NCBI GenBank assembly: GCA_003254905.1
Contig: QANU01112481.1
Span: 743,888-807,887, forward strand
DNA length: 64,000 nt
Source of the DNA: Nissolia schottii
Lineage: Eukaryota > Streptophyta > Magnoliopsida > Fabales > Fabaceae
Direction of reading: 5' to 3'
The notes beneath the pieces are model-generated. The model was not told where the DNA came from and did no database searches. It was given only the letters and a program-made list of their open reading frames with translations. Below are positions 33,284 through 46,905 of the stretch, piece after piece (the first letter of the stretch is position 1; every line of letters begins with the position of its first letter). Both the position numbers and the translations under genes were made by a program.

Positions 33284-34688
33284 TGATAAGTGTCATATTT
33301 TGGTGTTTTCATAGGTTAGAATGACACTTATATGGATTGTTTAATATGAATTTACTAGCCAAATTCCCCATTTTTGTATAATTTTGGTATAGTTCAAGAG
33401 AATGAATGCATATGTGTAAAATAATGCATTTCTTGTCAATTTTTCATATAGATAAGAGGCGTGAATCAAAGGAATTAGAAGAAAGAAGAATTGAAGAACC
33501 AAGCGAGGCTTCAGGCCACTCAGCGCCCTCTTAAGGCCGCTTAGCACCCTCTGTCCAAGTGGACTTGCTTAAAGGCAAAGTAACTTCAAAGTGAAGCAAT
33601 CCCAAACCGCCCTGCAAATCAATCAGTGCCCCTGCGCCATCCGCTCAGCAACATGTGTCAGGATAAGATCAAGCTTGCTTGGCATTGAAGAAACTTCAAC
33701 ATGAAGAAACCTCAACCGTCTAGGCCCCTCATCGACCTAAGCAAACCGCTCAGCAGTCTGAGCCTGAAATTTTCTATAAAGGGGACCAAACTCATCGGGA
33801 ATTCATTCAGAATCAATTCAATTATACTTAGGGAAAACAGACTCTGAATTGAAGAACACAGAAAGAAGCCAAGAGTTGTCCAACGAGCACGGGCGACACT
33901 CACCATGCCTGCATGAGAACTTGTCATGGTGAGCGTCCATCACCTTGCGCCTTTGATTTCTTCTTGTAAGATGGAACGCTTCCATGGTTATGGATAGTTA
34001 ATCCTCTTATTGTTGGGTTTTGATGAGTAATATGGTTTGATTGTATGCATCTTAACTCTTTTATATATGAAGCTATTATACTTCATGATTTGCATGATTT
34101 GGTCTTACACTTAATTCTTGTTTTAGCCTGATCAACTATAACTTGATTTAAGATTTGATTTTGTGCGCGAGAGCGGCATCATTTAGTCGGATCCAGATCA
34201 ATTCATCCGATACTTCCTAACTGCTCAAGAGAGAGTCTTGGCATATCGGTCATTTTAACATCCTACGATTCGCGTTATTAACTATACGCGAGAGCGACAA
34301 TTAATATCGGGAATCGAATGATCTTCTCATGCTCGAGAGAGATAAGTAAGATAAGATATGGTGGCCAGGAATCGAGGATTTGATAGTTCATATGCATTGA
34401 GTTAGTGAATATATGAAAACTGTAGGATGAGTTAATTCTTAGCAAGATTTCTTATTTGCTTTTTATTCGTTCTCATTTTATTGCTTTATTTTATTTTATT
34501 TTTTTTCAAATATAAATTCACAAACCAATCAACCATCTTGTTTAATTAACGAAACTCAAGAACGACTTTATATCATAACTCCCAGAGGACGATAACCCTT
34601 CCACTGTACTGCAATTGAATCATTTTAGGGATTTGAAAGCAAAACAATAGATAGGAAAAACAAATAGAAAGAAAAAAAGCTTTCAACA
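33284..34688 (+). mobile_element. 1,405-bp solo LTR with ATAGC target-site duplication
   Basis: The element starts TGATAAGTGTCATATTTTGG and ends GCTTTCAACA, and is flanked by ATAGC at 33279-33283 and 34689-34693. There is no internal region, primer-binding site or second LTR, so it is a solo LTR. Direct repeats GCGAGAGCG lie within (34170-34340). Its 3' ~375 bp match 56285-56659, giving a second, truncated copy of the family. Removing it rejoins the surrounding LTR-like sequence smoothly. Confidence 0.8.
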
Positions 34689-36149
34689 ATAGCACCATGG
34701 AACATTTCGAAATATGAACATACATATGCAATACATAATAATACTTAACATGTAAAAACCGTTATAATATCATAATACTAATAATAAAGCTTTCATGAAA
34801 ACATTTAAAAAAATTATCATAGGAAGGTATCTAGATAGATGGATCTCGAGCAATGCGGTCTAACTTAACTAACTACCCCAAATATCTGGGTCCGAATAGC
34901 TAATAATATAATTTATCCAAGTTCCTAGATGTCACGCTCCAACATAGGACCTGACACAAGTAGGGCTGCTACCCCAACGAAAGCCCTGACATGGCATACT
35001 AATGTACATGAAATTCTTATAAATGAATAACTTTACTTTATTAAAAATAATTGATTTCATAAAATAACTGGTTTCATTTAATAATAACTGATTTTATATG
35101 AAATTATGAAAATATTGTTTTAAAAAGACATAAATGCTAAATCGGGGGATCCTGTCCTAGGTATCTAGAGCATATCTAACATGACTCTGGTAGATCCCAC
35201 TGTAAAGCGGAGGTTACCACTAACGCTGAATCCCCGCTTCAACTGGACGAGGGGGACATGCTCACTGTCATCTACTGTATCTGAAAAATATCATCGACAG
35301 AGAATGAGTTTGTCATATCAGTGGTGGGTACGTTGATACCACACAAATAACATATATTGCATATAGTCATGGCATTTAGATATACATATAATGAATGATA
35401 AATAAAACATAGAAGTTGAAGTAAATTTGAATAAACTGCTGTAAAGTAAATCTGATCTGTCTGTAGCGTGTGCCTGCCTCCTAACAGATGGGTGCAAGGA
35501 AAGATGCCTCTCGATCTTCAATTCAAGGAAACCTTAACTCGACCTTGCTTCACCAGGATAAATCCAAGTGGTTCTGGTAAGCTCAGCTAGAGACTTGTGA
35601 GGGTACGCATACCCTAATCTAAGGATCCTGACGCTCATATAATCTCAATCTGGAAGGGCACACATGTCATAATCTAAGGAGCCTGACACTCAAAGCTATC
35701 TAATACTGAGTCTGATCTACGGGGTCGTTGAACCTAAACTATTCTAAGACATCTATCCTAAGATATATTGTTTGCAAAGTCTGTTAGGTGAGCTAGCTTG
35801 GTTACCCAAGCTGTTAAGACCTAAGTCTACCGATTATGATAGGGATATCCTAGTTAGTTTAGTCTTATTTACTTGTCTAGGATCAAGGACTAAGGTCTCA
35901 TACCTATGGGAGGATTCACAGGTAAGAGAAGTGCGTCACAATGGACAACTTAAGTACCAAGTCTTGCCTTGCCAAAACCTACCCTTAGTTAGGGTCCATT
36001 CCTTAATCGGAGTCTTTATTAGGTTCTGTTATGTAGTCCTAACTAAATAGTTCTAAGGATATCATAACTATAGTCTTAAGTTCTACCCTATCATAGCGTA
36101 AGCATATCATCATATAACATATCATCATCATGTAAGCATGACAATTATC

Positions 36150-36166
36150 AACTACTAAGCATGCAT

Positions 36167-36197
<31 letters not shown>

Positions 36198-36202
36198 TAC
36201 AT
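36150..36202. repeat. (CATA)n/(CA)n microsatellite
   Basis: Several CATA units followed by CA dinucleotides, visible directly. Confidence 0.85.
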
Positions 36203-36812
36203 GTTATGATGCATAATTGACTCTATTGATGGAACACCAAGGTGGAATAGTCGACGCGTCGGGACCTTCACTCACCTGAAATGTCGTGGAACTGAGGAGC
36301 ACTAGCATTGGGATCTCCAAGTAGCGTAGTGTTGTTACCTAGAATGGCCAACAAACATCATACCATTAGAAACCCATAAGAAAAACATAATTGTAGGCTT
36401 TGTGGTAGCGATCTGGCATCGCCACGGTGGTCATGGACCGCCATAGGGCCACCACTACCAAAGTAACGGCTCCGGGACCTACTACCCTAGGTCATCCTTA
36501 AAAGGACTGGCTATCTACCCAAGACAAAGAAGTTGCGTCTTTATGAGAGAGGAAGAAATTGAGCAGGCACTCCATTCTAGAGAGGAGAGGAGTCTGAAGC
36601 TCTGAGTGAGTTAAAAGGAGGAGATGAGAGCTCTATATATAGGTAGAGAGGTGGCCAAAAGGGCGGGTCAGACCCTCTTTTGGCCCAAGGGCGCGGATTA
36701 GGGTCAGTGCCTTGCTACTGATGACACGTTGGAGCGCGCTATATGCGTTTGTAGCGCGTCCCTGAAACTAACTTGGACCCTTGCGACGGGCCTAGAAACT
36801 TGGGTTCTTACA

Positions 36813-39800
36813 CTAGATGTATGATAGTTGAACTGACATTACAATGGTATACCAAGAGTTAACGTAGTTTGTTTCTAACTTACAAATCTATCCTAAATCC
36901 AACTCCTATTAAAACAATTAATTAAATGTGATAACATAAAATATAATAAATGATGACATGATATGATAAAGTTATATCACTAATATGAATATAATCATTG
37001 AAATTTATGAACATATACATGCAACATGATCTTTATACATTAAAAACAATAAAATAAACATGTTTGTATAAAAGATTTTAGTAAAAGAGTTTCATAAATA
37101 CTTTAATAAAATAATACTTTCATAAATCATTATTTTTCTAAAACGTTGAAAACACTAAAACTACACCATGCTTATAAAATATGAACATAACATAATGACT
37201 AAAATAGATCATGAGTAAAAACTCACTCACCTAGAGTTACCGGAGACTGATTGTAGTTCATCACGAGTTCGGTAGGAACTCAAACGATACTGTTGACTGA
37301 TTAAAAACGTACACTGAAACTCCTAACATCATAGTGTCAACCTCCTATGTGGAGGCAATTGTTTTCCCACAAACAAAAATATTAAACTAAACCAAATAGT
37401 CCCCATTAAGCAGAACATTCAAGCTATTGAGTGAATTAACAAATAAAAATACTCAAGGAAGAGTTCTATTTATAAGAGGAGCTCAAACTCCCTTTTAGCA
37501 AGCTAAACGAATTCTCTGATGTTAAAAAATGTCATGTTTAATTATATTATAAGAGAGAAAGGCATAAACAATTTGAAAAAATAAAATCTTCTTAAAATTA
37601 GTAAGACTCAATTTAAATATTTATGTTTTCTCTTTTATAATATGACCAAACATAATAATTTTTAATATGAGATGATCTATTTTCTATCTTCAGAGTCAAG
37701 ACAGAGTGTGCATGTGTGTGTATATATAAAATCAAATGACCATTCATACAGTAAGTACGTACGTACGTACGAACGTGCGATGACTAATAACTGATGAGGA
37801 ACTGGCATGTAATACGAGGGATGGGGATGGAAGGTTATATATTTGCTTAGAAATGGAAGTGAAAGATATGGTCAACACGAAAGTTAGCTATAGCAAGCAA
37901 AGCCAGGTGTCTCCATCAACAAAACACAACGAAAGGCCACGTCTCATGCACTATATTTGGAATCATCATCAACCACACGGACCCATTTCTCCCCAAATTA
38001 AAGCAACACATTACATCATATCTATGTGAATATTAATCCATCATATCTAACTTTATACGTGCAGCAATTTTTTAAGTTGTACCCATAAGAGCGCGGTTAA
38101 TTTAATTGTAATGTGGTATCCTATAAAAAAATGTTTTAGATGTGCTCCATTTAATTACATATTGTAACATGCATTAATTAAGATGGTTAAGAATACATAT
38201 GTTATTTTCATACAACATCACAACATCATAATTACTATAATTATATGACAATAAAATTCTTTTACAATAATGATATATACAATTGTGGAACCATACTTTT
38301 GTGAAAAAGTGTCTAAGTATCTATCTATTTCATTTTTGCTATAAAGTTAAACTCTTCATATTGGAAAAATTCTTAAAATGTTCAAAAAAGAATGAGCTCT
38401 GCACTATTAATTATTTGACCTATTAATTATTGTATTTAAAGTATAAGAAAATAGTGAAATAATGATTATTTACAAAATTAATATGTTAAATAATAAATTA
38501 TACTGATCAAATCTTCTTTCTTATTCTAAAACTATCTAAAAGTTTAGATATATTAATTCTCTCAAATATAGGAAATAAAAATAAAAAAAAAAAAAACCTA
38601 GTTTGCTTGCATGGTGTGGCACCGAAAACCCAACAAATAACCCACTAATACGTGCAAATATATCTCTTTGCCCTTTTTCTACGTGTGTGTGTGCGCGCAC
38701 TGCTTCCTCTTGGGAACAAAGTAGAAGACATTATTATTATTTATAGGATAAGGTTTATTTAAGAGTCAAGTTCTTCTGCCGAACAAGTTAAAGATCAAAT
38801 GTTCATTTAATGATTAACTTCATGACTATTACTTTGTTCATACCTTACCTAGATGTTAATTGTATCTACGTACCTTTCCCTCACGCTTTGGTCCTTCTCC
38901 TTGCACTAGTTGTATTATTGAAGTAAATAGAAAAAGTTAAAATGCAATTATATATATGTGTGTGTGTGTGTGGGGGGGGAGATAACTCACGTGAGAATGA
39001 GCTTCTTATGTGAGAACATGAAAGTGAATTTTTAATCATTGGATCATATTTTTATGACTAAGAATAAATCTTAAAAAAGAAATATATCAAAATTAATCTT
39101 AGTTTATTAATTCAGTCTCTCTCGTGTATGATTAGAAGTTATAAAAATGCTGCATGATTACTTAAAAAATACATAATTTTTATGTTTTAATCTTGATCAT
39201 TGTTAAAAGATACAATAATTAAAATTCACTTTCCTACTCTTATATATAACAATTCCTTTCACTAGAGTTGCATATATATATATGTTTGGATCAATTTGAT
39301 GCATTAGTAGTATCAAATATTTTTACGCAATAAACTAATCATATATTATTGCATCATGAAAAATAGTTTGGCTCTTATAATAACTAAGTCAAATATCACA
39401 TACATGATTGAATCTAATTGGCTGGCAGTACATTTTTACATTTTTGTATCACATTAATCTCAAAATGTTAATGAAAATTATGGATGATAAAACCTATATT
39501 TAATTTTAACATTGGTAAGTTTGTTGAGTATTTTTTTTATATTAAATTACTCGATTTTTTTTAACCTAAAACACTAGCTTAAAGAGTGATGGTTGTCTTA
39601 ATAGTATAAAGACTATTTAAGCTCTATCTCTAAATAATGTAGGACGCTAACACCTCTCTCATACCCAAGATTAAACATTCAGGGAGTGAAGTTTGTAAGA
39701 CGGGACATCTACAGGTGGATAAATTCTGATGCTATATTAAAAAATGAATGACCTAACTCAATTCCAAAAGTTAATTTAACAAATAAAGATTGCCGTAATA

Positions 39801-41380
39801 TTATAAATGTTATCTAGACTCTATCTTTAAACAATATAAAAACTTTAATACTATGCATTGAGTCATCTAATCAGATCTTCTTATAAAAATACTCTATTGA
39901 AATTATCAAACTTTCATTATATATGTGGATTAGGAATGCGAGATGACGTTTTATGTTGACAAATATTAGTCACACAACCAACGAGGGTTGATCCAAGTGG
40001 TAAGCGGGCAGACAACCTAAAAAAAATATATTAGTCACACAATACTCTTAAATCATTATTCTATTGTTTTAACTTTTAAAAAAAAATAGTAAATGACAAT
40101 TAAACATATGATTTCATCTCCGAACGAATCGCATCTCTCAACTATGACCACAATAATTATTCTTACACATATTCTAATCAAAGCACACGCTCATGCAAGC
40201 TGTTATTATAAAGAACCGATTTACCCCTTATATATATAATCAGTCCCATCGATAACACAAATTTCTTGACTGTATCACTGTATGCATGGATCTGGTCGAT
40301 CGCAAACAAAATGGACGGTTGGGTTTAATCATATAATTATATCAACCATGGTAAAGTGCACTTATGTTTACAAAATAACTAATGGTAAATGAGTATTAAA
40401 ACTATATACTAGTACTACTATTTATCAGAATAATTTTAGAATTTGTTTAACTTTTGGTGCTACAATTTGTAAAATTTTAAGAAGGGTAATTAAATAAATT
40501 AGAACTGGTAAAAGACATTCATGCATTCAAAGATTAAAAATAAGAAAACATTATTTTTTTAAAAAAAATTGGCACCAAAAGTTTCACAGTTTAATATTTA
40601 TTCTGCTTTAGTTTGGAATTTTATGTAAATAAAAAGTTATTTAAAGAATGTGATTTTGATGTATATTAATATAGAATATTTATATAGTAGTATTATTATT
40701 TAACTAGTTATTTTTCCCGTGCAGCTAGCTACATAAATAATATAAATTAAATATCATTATTCATATTAAAACTGTAATTAGTTTTTTCCAAATTAATTAT
40801 ATACATGTAAAAGAGGAAGCTTGTGTGTCGAGCTTCTTAACTAAATTACCTAACTACAATGTAAGGTAAACTAAGAGTAAAAACCACTAGAAATTAAGGT
40901 CTGTCTAGTAAAAACATGGCAGTGAGAAGCCAAGGTTGTCACCAGCTTAGAGTGACGGTAGTAGGACTGTAACAAATTAAGTCTAATGGGAGTTGTTGAC
41001 ACATTGAGCAGGCTCCTATGGTTGTGTTTACCAAGTTGGCCTCCAAATTGTCCATCCGATTTTTCAGTCCTGAGATTCATCTGATGATCGAGATCGAAGT
41101 ACGTATTTCTTGATCTTGGAATGCAAGCATTCATTCAATTTCATCCACCATGGTCATCTTGTACCAGCACTGCGACCACTTGGCTTTGACGTTGCAGTTG
41201 CAGTTTCACAAATCAATGATTCAAACATTTACATTTTATTACAGAACAGAGAAGATCTCAACACATACATACACAAACTATTCATTATAGAAAAAAAAAC
41301 AGAGAAGATCTCAAAAACAAAATCATCCAATAAAAAAGACACTAAAGAATATACAACACAAGACACCCAGATACTCTTGT
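36813..41380. other. Long non-coding intergenic stretch
   Basis: No gene is supported. It contains a GTAC microsatellite at about 37754-37770, TG-rich simple repeats near 38682-38698 and 38958-38972, and an 8-9 base G run near 38973. A patch at 37220-37400 (ACTCACTCACCTAGAGTTACC) resembles the inner part of gypsy-type LTRs. A less AT-rich patch at 40880-41210 looks like former coding or untranslated sequence, but no frame is convincing. Confidence 0.4.
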
Positions 41381-43038
41381 TGTAGAACTTGGTTTCTCCT
41401 AGTGGTTAAATATGATATGTTTTGATGATGACAAATACAATGCAAAAGGTTTCTATATTTGCTTCATGGAATATAGTAGAATGTGTAATTCTATGAGATC
41501 AAGTTTATGCATTAAACACAATCAAATGTTATATTCTTATAAACCATGGTTATTATGAAAATAGAGTTTATGGATTAATTATGGTTTTCAAGTGTGTCAT
41601 CTTAGGTAGGAAAGTCCAAGTATAAAAGAACAAGCCTTAAAGAAGAAAGGAAACAATTCTAATGATACTCAAATAATAAATGGCGAAGAACATAACTGCT
41701 TATTCCATGTAGAACATGGGATGCCAAAGATTGAGAATATTTGAAGGAATACTTGAAGGAATACTTGAAGGAGACCAAGTATAAAAATGATCTCAAAGAT
41801 TTTGATGATGAAAGGGTATCAATGGATTGCTAAACAAAGGACAAATGAATGGCGCAGATGTGAAGTCAATGACAATACACTTCAAGGAAAAACTCCAAGC
41901 AAATTGGCTTTTCAAATCAAATCAATATTGGTGACTTCAATTGCAACGAACCAAGTCAAACACTCAATTTGGTATTACTTTCTACGACTTAGGTTCTTTT
42001 GTTAACAATTTTCTTTTGATAACTTTTTTTGGTCATGGTTTTGATTCAATCATTTCAAAACCTTTTGAAAAACTTTATGCTAAAAGATATTATGATAAAA
42101 AAAATTTTCATGGACCATATAACTTGAATATAATATCACAAGGTTTTTCATTAATGGTCTATAGTGAATAAATGACAAAATATGTTTTAAAATGCCCTGT
42201 AATCAATTAACACTTGTAAGGAATCAATAACATGCTTCTGGAACATGTAGTAATCGATTACACATGAACTTTGAAGGCATGTGATCGATTACAAATATTC
42301 GTTATACCAAAACGAGATGACTTTTCATCGAGGGTTGTGTCTCTTTAAAAGCCAAACAACTTGCATGATTTCAAGGCCTATAAATATCCTTTTGTGATGC
42401 AGCATTTCAGACATGAAAAACCAAGTACAAACTACATTTAATCATTCTTTTTCATCGATGGTTTTTTTATCAAAGTTTTGGGGCAAAATGATTTATCACT
42501 TGCAAAACTTTATAGTTCTTCAACTTGTATAATTTTCTCTATTGACTGAGTGATTCTGATTCTTCCTCATGTATTTATCAATCATTGTAAGAGGGTAAGA
42601 CATACTGAATCAAGAGTGAGGAATCTCTTGTTCTTGAGTGACTTGAACTTTAAAGGTAAGGGATCCCAAGAAGTGAAAGCACTCACGTGTTGCAAAGGTT
42701 TTCCAAACACTAGTAAAGATTGGAACTAGTGGAAAAAAAAACTCAAGCGGATTGTTTGGGGATTGGATGTAGGCAACTGAGAGTAACGAAACCAAGATAA
42801 ATCTCTAAGTTTACTTTTCTCTTCCCTTACTCTTTAGTTTGCTACAAGTTTAATTTATTATGACTGTATTTATTTGATTTATAATTGAGTAATTCTTAAT
42901 TATTTCATCTTTATAAATTTGTTCCGCTGCAAGTAACATTTAAATGCATAAAAATGTACAATTATTTTAAGTTAGATTAAGTTTTCAAACATCCGATTCC
43001 CCCTCCCCTCTTAGGTGTTAGTTGTCACATAGCTAACA
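41381..43038 (+). mobile_element. SIRE-like copia solo LTR
   Basis: The element starts TGTAGAACTTGG and ends CATAGCTAACA. Flanks are CTTGT (41376-41380) and CTTGC (43039-43043), a 5-bp duplication with one change. Near the 3' end it has CCGATTCCCCCTCCCCTCTT, the pyrimidine block that ends SIRE/Maximus-type LTRs of legumes, and before it a section on GAATCTCTTGTTCTTGAGTG as in those LTRs. Length is 1,658 bp. No internal coding region is present. It has TAATCGATTA palindromes near 42251 and 42281. Confidence 0.65.
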
Positions 43039-43269
43039 CTTGCCAACTACCAAAATAACCCATGAATATCAAATTCTTATGCAGAAAGCAGTTGCTACTG
43101 CAGAAAATCAGAACCCGTGGAAACCAATATGTAAGTAACACCCGTGAAAACCAAAACTGTGGTAAAAGTAATTCATATGTAGTTTAACACTCCAATTGCT
43201 ATACACTATTGAATCTTACCAATATTAATTTGTTTTACATATATAAAAGTCACAACAAGAATTTCTCAT

Positions 43270-44600
43270 TAGTCGCTATTTTGTCATTAATCCCTTACTA
43301 AATGAATTGGTGAAGGATTAGCGACGGGTAAGCGACCAATTTATTTGTTGTTGTTCTGAAGTCATTGATTAGTTTGGAAAACAATTTGGTTGCTAATGTG
43401 TAGTTAATTTATTTTAATGACAGAATTATTGATCATTATTTCGTTGCTAATTCATAATTATTTTATAATAGAAATGATTTCTTAAATTGTCGCAGATTTG
43501 TGAGGATTTGTATCATAACTAATCCTTTGCAGATTCCTAGTAATATTCATCGCAAACTTGTCGTGGATTCATAGCTAATCCGATACAGATATGACAAATG
43601 CAAAAAGGGATTTTATTGTTAATCTGCCACTAGTTCCTCACTACAAAATTCAATTAATAAATTAATTTCATTTTATAAATTTTTCAATTCTTTTAGAAAT
43701 TAATTAATAATATATTAATAAAAAATTAATTAATAAAGCAAATAAAGTAAAATATTTATATTTCGCATGCCAAAAAATGATTTGGATTCAAATCTTGATT
43801 TAAGTGCATGAGCAATTCACATGTTGACAATGTAACTCCTTTCATTTTATAATAAAAGGTTTGTCTTTCACTTTTTATTTTAACCAATGTTGCAACACAA
43901 AAAGGTTGTCTTGCCTTATCATTTTTATTTTTGGCCATTGTTTTTGCTAACCTTCTAATAGACTATTGAATGAGTCTTTAGTTCTTCATGTTTTAGAGGC
44001 TTTGATATAAAATTAAGTATACATAAATGTAGATAATAGACAAAAAAGAACAAGAAGAAGAAATACTAACAACTAAAAAGATACTTTTAAACAATAGAAA
44101 TTGATAAGAAAGAAATGAATAGTAATTTATCAAACATTAGTAATAAAATGATATTGTCCAATTTTATGGAAGTTCTCCATTATGTCTAAGTAATCAAGAG
44201 ACGTGCTTAGGATGTTTCAAGATAAATCGGTTTTTTAAATCATATGAAATATAGAATTTTAATGTTAGGTGAAAATGAAAATTATTCATTTTATTATTTA
44301 TGTTCGTTATAGGCATTTTATATTTTAACAACAACTTTTTGGTATATTTATCAAACATCATTCTTGTAATTTTTATATTTTGAGAGCCACTTTTACATTA
44401 TTTTACCAAACAATACTAATATAGTTTTTCAAAAGCAATTTTGAAAGAACTCAATGAGTTTAACATCTTCTAAGCCATAACATTACCAAACCAAACGTTA
44501 ATCAATGATAAGTATACAAATTTATATTATTTGATAACTTTTTATTTACTTTGTTGCATATATTAGTTATATGTATATTTATATAAAATATACATATTTG
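43270..44600 (+). repeat. Direct duplication, copy 1
   Basis: It shares many colinear words with copy 2, for example GACTAG/ATCACTAGTTCCTCA, AAGCAAATAAAGTAAAATAT, GTTTGTCTTTCACTTT and TAGTAATAAA, in the same order and orientation. Confidence 0.75.
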
Positions 44601-45544
44601 ATTACACTCTGGTTGAACTTGGTTAAAATTATTGAACCAATGTCTTGACCTGTTCGATGTCCAATTCAATTTTTTAATCTTGATGTTTGCAAAGGAATTT
44701 GCGAGGGATTTATCCCTCACTAAAAGTAAAATGATTTAGGTTATTTAAAAATAGTTGTGAGGGTTTAATAAAAGAACAATCCTTTGCTAAATAGAAAAGT
44801 GAAATGTTAAAAGTTTAGTGAATAATCAAAAAGAGATTTATCCCTCGCTAAAAGGAGAGTGAATGATTTAGTGAAGTTGAAGAGATTCATGAGGGATTAA
44901 CGATGACATATTCTCTTGGTAAATAGAAAAGTGAAATGTTAAAAGGTTAGTGATGGATCAGCAACGAAAGCATCCCTCACAAAAAGGGAAGTGAAGGATT
45001 TGGTTAAATTTAAGTGTTTTGCAGGAAAAAAAATGAGAGCATTTTTTGTCACTAAATTACGTTGACAGGTTATGAGAGATTTCTGAGGGAATAATCCCTC
45101 ACTAATAAAAAAAAGTAAAATGTTAAAAAATTTGAGAGGAGTCAATAATGGATTATTACTTCACTAAAAGGGAGAGGCAAATATCTTGTTTCATTGAAGA
45201 GAATTGTGAGGGATTAGAGAGAGAAGTTTCTCTCGCTAAATTACGTTGAGAGTTTGCGAAAGATTAGCGAGGGAATTGTCCCTTGTTGTACGAATTTTAA
45301 CTGTTTGTGAGGGAGTAGTGAGAGATTTCTCTCTCGCTAAACACTTTAGTTACGAAGTAAATGTTGCAAACGATCATGTCCATGCTAATCCGTCGCTAAT
45401 TGCTCATTGAAAATTTTGCCCCTCATTTTTCATTTTTTTGCCACGGATTATATTCTACTCGCTATTTCCTTGCTAATTAGCGAGGGATTAGAGAGGAAAT
45501 TTTTCCTCACTAAATTCCATCACTGATTCACATTTTTCAGTGAG

Positions 45545-46880
45545 CAAAATGAATTAGCGAGAGATTAATGGCGGATTAGCAACCAATTTAGCCGTCACTA
45601 TTCTAAAGTTGTTGATTAGCTTGGAAAATAGTTTAATTGCTAATCCGTAGCTAATTTATTTTAGCAATTGAACTCTTGGTCATTATTCCATCGCTAATTC
45701 ATAGCTATTTTATAAAGAAAATGGTTTCTTAAATTGTTGTTGATTTGCGAGGAATTATAGCGTAGCTAAACCTTCACAGATTCTTCGCAACATTTATCGC
45801 AAATTCGTTGCTAATTTGACGCGTAAATGACAAATGGCAAAATGACTTTTGTCGCTAATCCATCACTAGTTCCTCATTGCAAAATGCAATTAATAAATTA
45901 ATTTCTTTTTACAAATTGTTAACTTCTTTTAGAAATTAATTATTAATTAATTAATAAAAAATAATTAATAAAGCAAATAAAGTAAAATATTTATCTTTCG
46001 TTGGCCCAAAACAATATTCGGTTCCAAATTTTGATTTAAGTGTATAACTCCTTTCATTTTATTATAAAATGTTTGTCTTTCACTTTCTCTTTTAACCAAC
46101 ATGACACTAAGAGAGTAGCACTTGCAACATAAAAAGGCTTTCTTGCCTTGATGTAACTTCTTTCATTTATAAGAAAAGGTTTTCCTTCCACTTTTTATTT
46201 TACCAATGTGGGACTAAAAGAGTAGCACTTGCAGCACAAAAAAGTTGTCTTGCCTTGTCATTTTTATATTTTTGACCATTGTTTTTGCCAACTTTCCAAT
46301 GGACGATTACATTGGTCTTTAATTCTTCATATTCTAGAGGTTTTGATCTAAAATTATATATGCACAAATGTAGATAATAGACTGAGAAAAGATCAAATAT
46401 TGACAAGTAAAAAGATACTTGTAAACAATAAAGATTGATAAGAAGAAAATGAATATTAATTTATCAAACATTAGTAATAAATCAATATTATCCAATTTTA
46501 TGCAATTCATCCATTTCATCTAAGTAATCAAGAGGCATGCTTAGGATGTTTTTAAATAGATCAATTTTTTTAAACATATGAAAATAAAAATTTAATGGCA
46601 AGTGAAATTAAAATTTATTTATTTTATTATTTATGTTTGGTATAATCATTTTATATTTTAAGAGTAACTTAATGGTATATTTATCAAACACTACTCTCAT
46701 GATTTTTACATTTCGAGAACCACTTTTACATTATTTTATCAAATAATACAAATATAACTTTTCAAGAATAACTTTAAAAAAACTCAAGAACTTTTAGAAA
46801 CATACAACATTACCAAACCAGAGATTAATCAATAATAAGTATACAAATATCTAATAATTTTGCTCCATAGCATATATTAA
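45545..46880 (+). repeat. Direct duplication, copy 2
   Basis: Colinear with copy 1, but containing an extra partial repeat of its own near 46050-46230, where the sequence on AAGAGAGTAGCACTTGCA appears twice (about 46108 and 46208). Confidence 0.75.
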
Positions 46881-46905
46881 TTACATGTATGTATATTTAT
46901 ATGAA

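Larger units (their letters stand above)
32853..36812 (-). mobile_element. Older LTR-like element interrupted by a solo LTR
   Basis: The plus strand starts TGTAATGACCCAAAAA and ends TTGGGTTCTTACA; in reverse complement it starts TGTAAGAACCCAAG and ends GGGTCATTACA. Both ends are typical of plant gypsy LTRs. Subtracting the nested 1,410 bp leaves about 2.55 kb. Flanking bases (TTATT left, CTAGA right) do not match, so either one end is wrong, the flank has decayed, or recombination between elements removed the duplication. No coding domain is seen. Confidence 0.5.
43251..46905. mobile_element. CACTA-like repeat region with direct ~1.4-kb duplication
   Basis: The left edge CACAACAAGAATTTCTC resembles the CACTACAAGAAA terminus of CACTA transposons, and the DNA is full of short GCGAGGGATTA / TCCCTCGCTAA words in both orientations, like CACTA subterminal repeats. 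The block at about 43270-44600 is repeated at about 45545-46880 with substantial divergence, about 2.28 kb apart. Between them (44700-45540) units holding AAAGTGAAATGTTAAAA recur at ~130-190 bp. No transposase frame and no clean right end were found, so the class is provisional. Confidence 0.5.
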
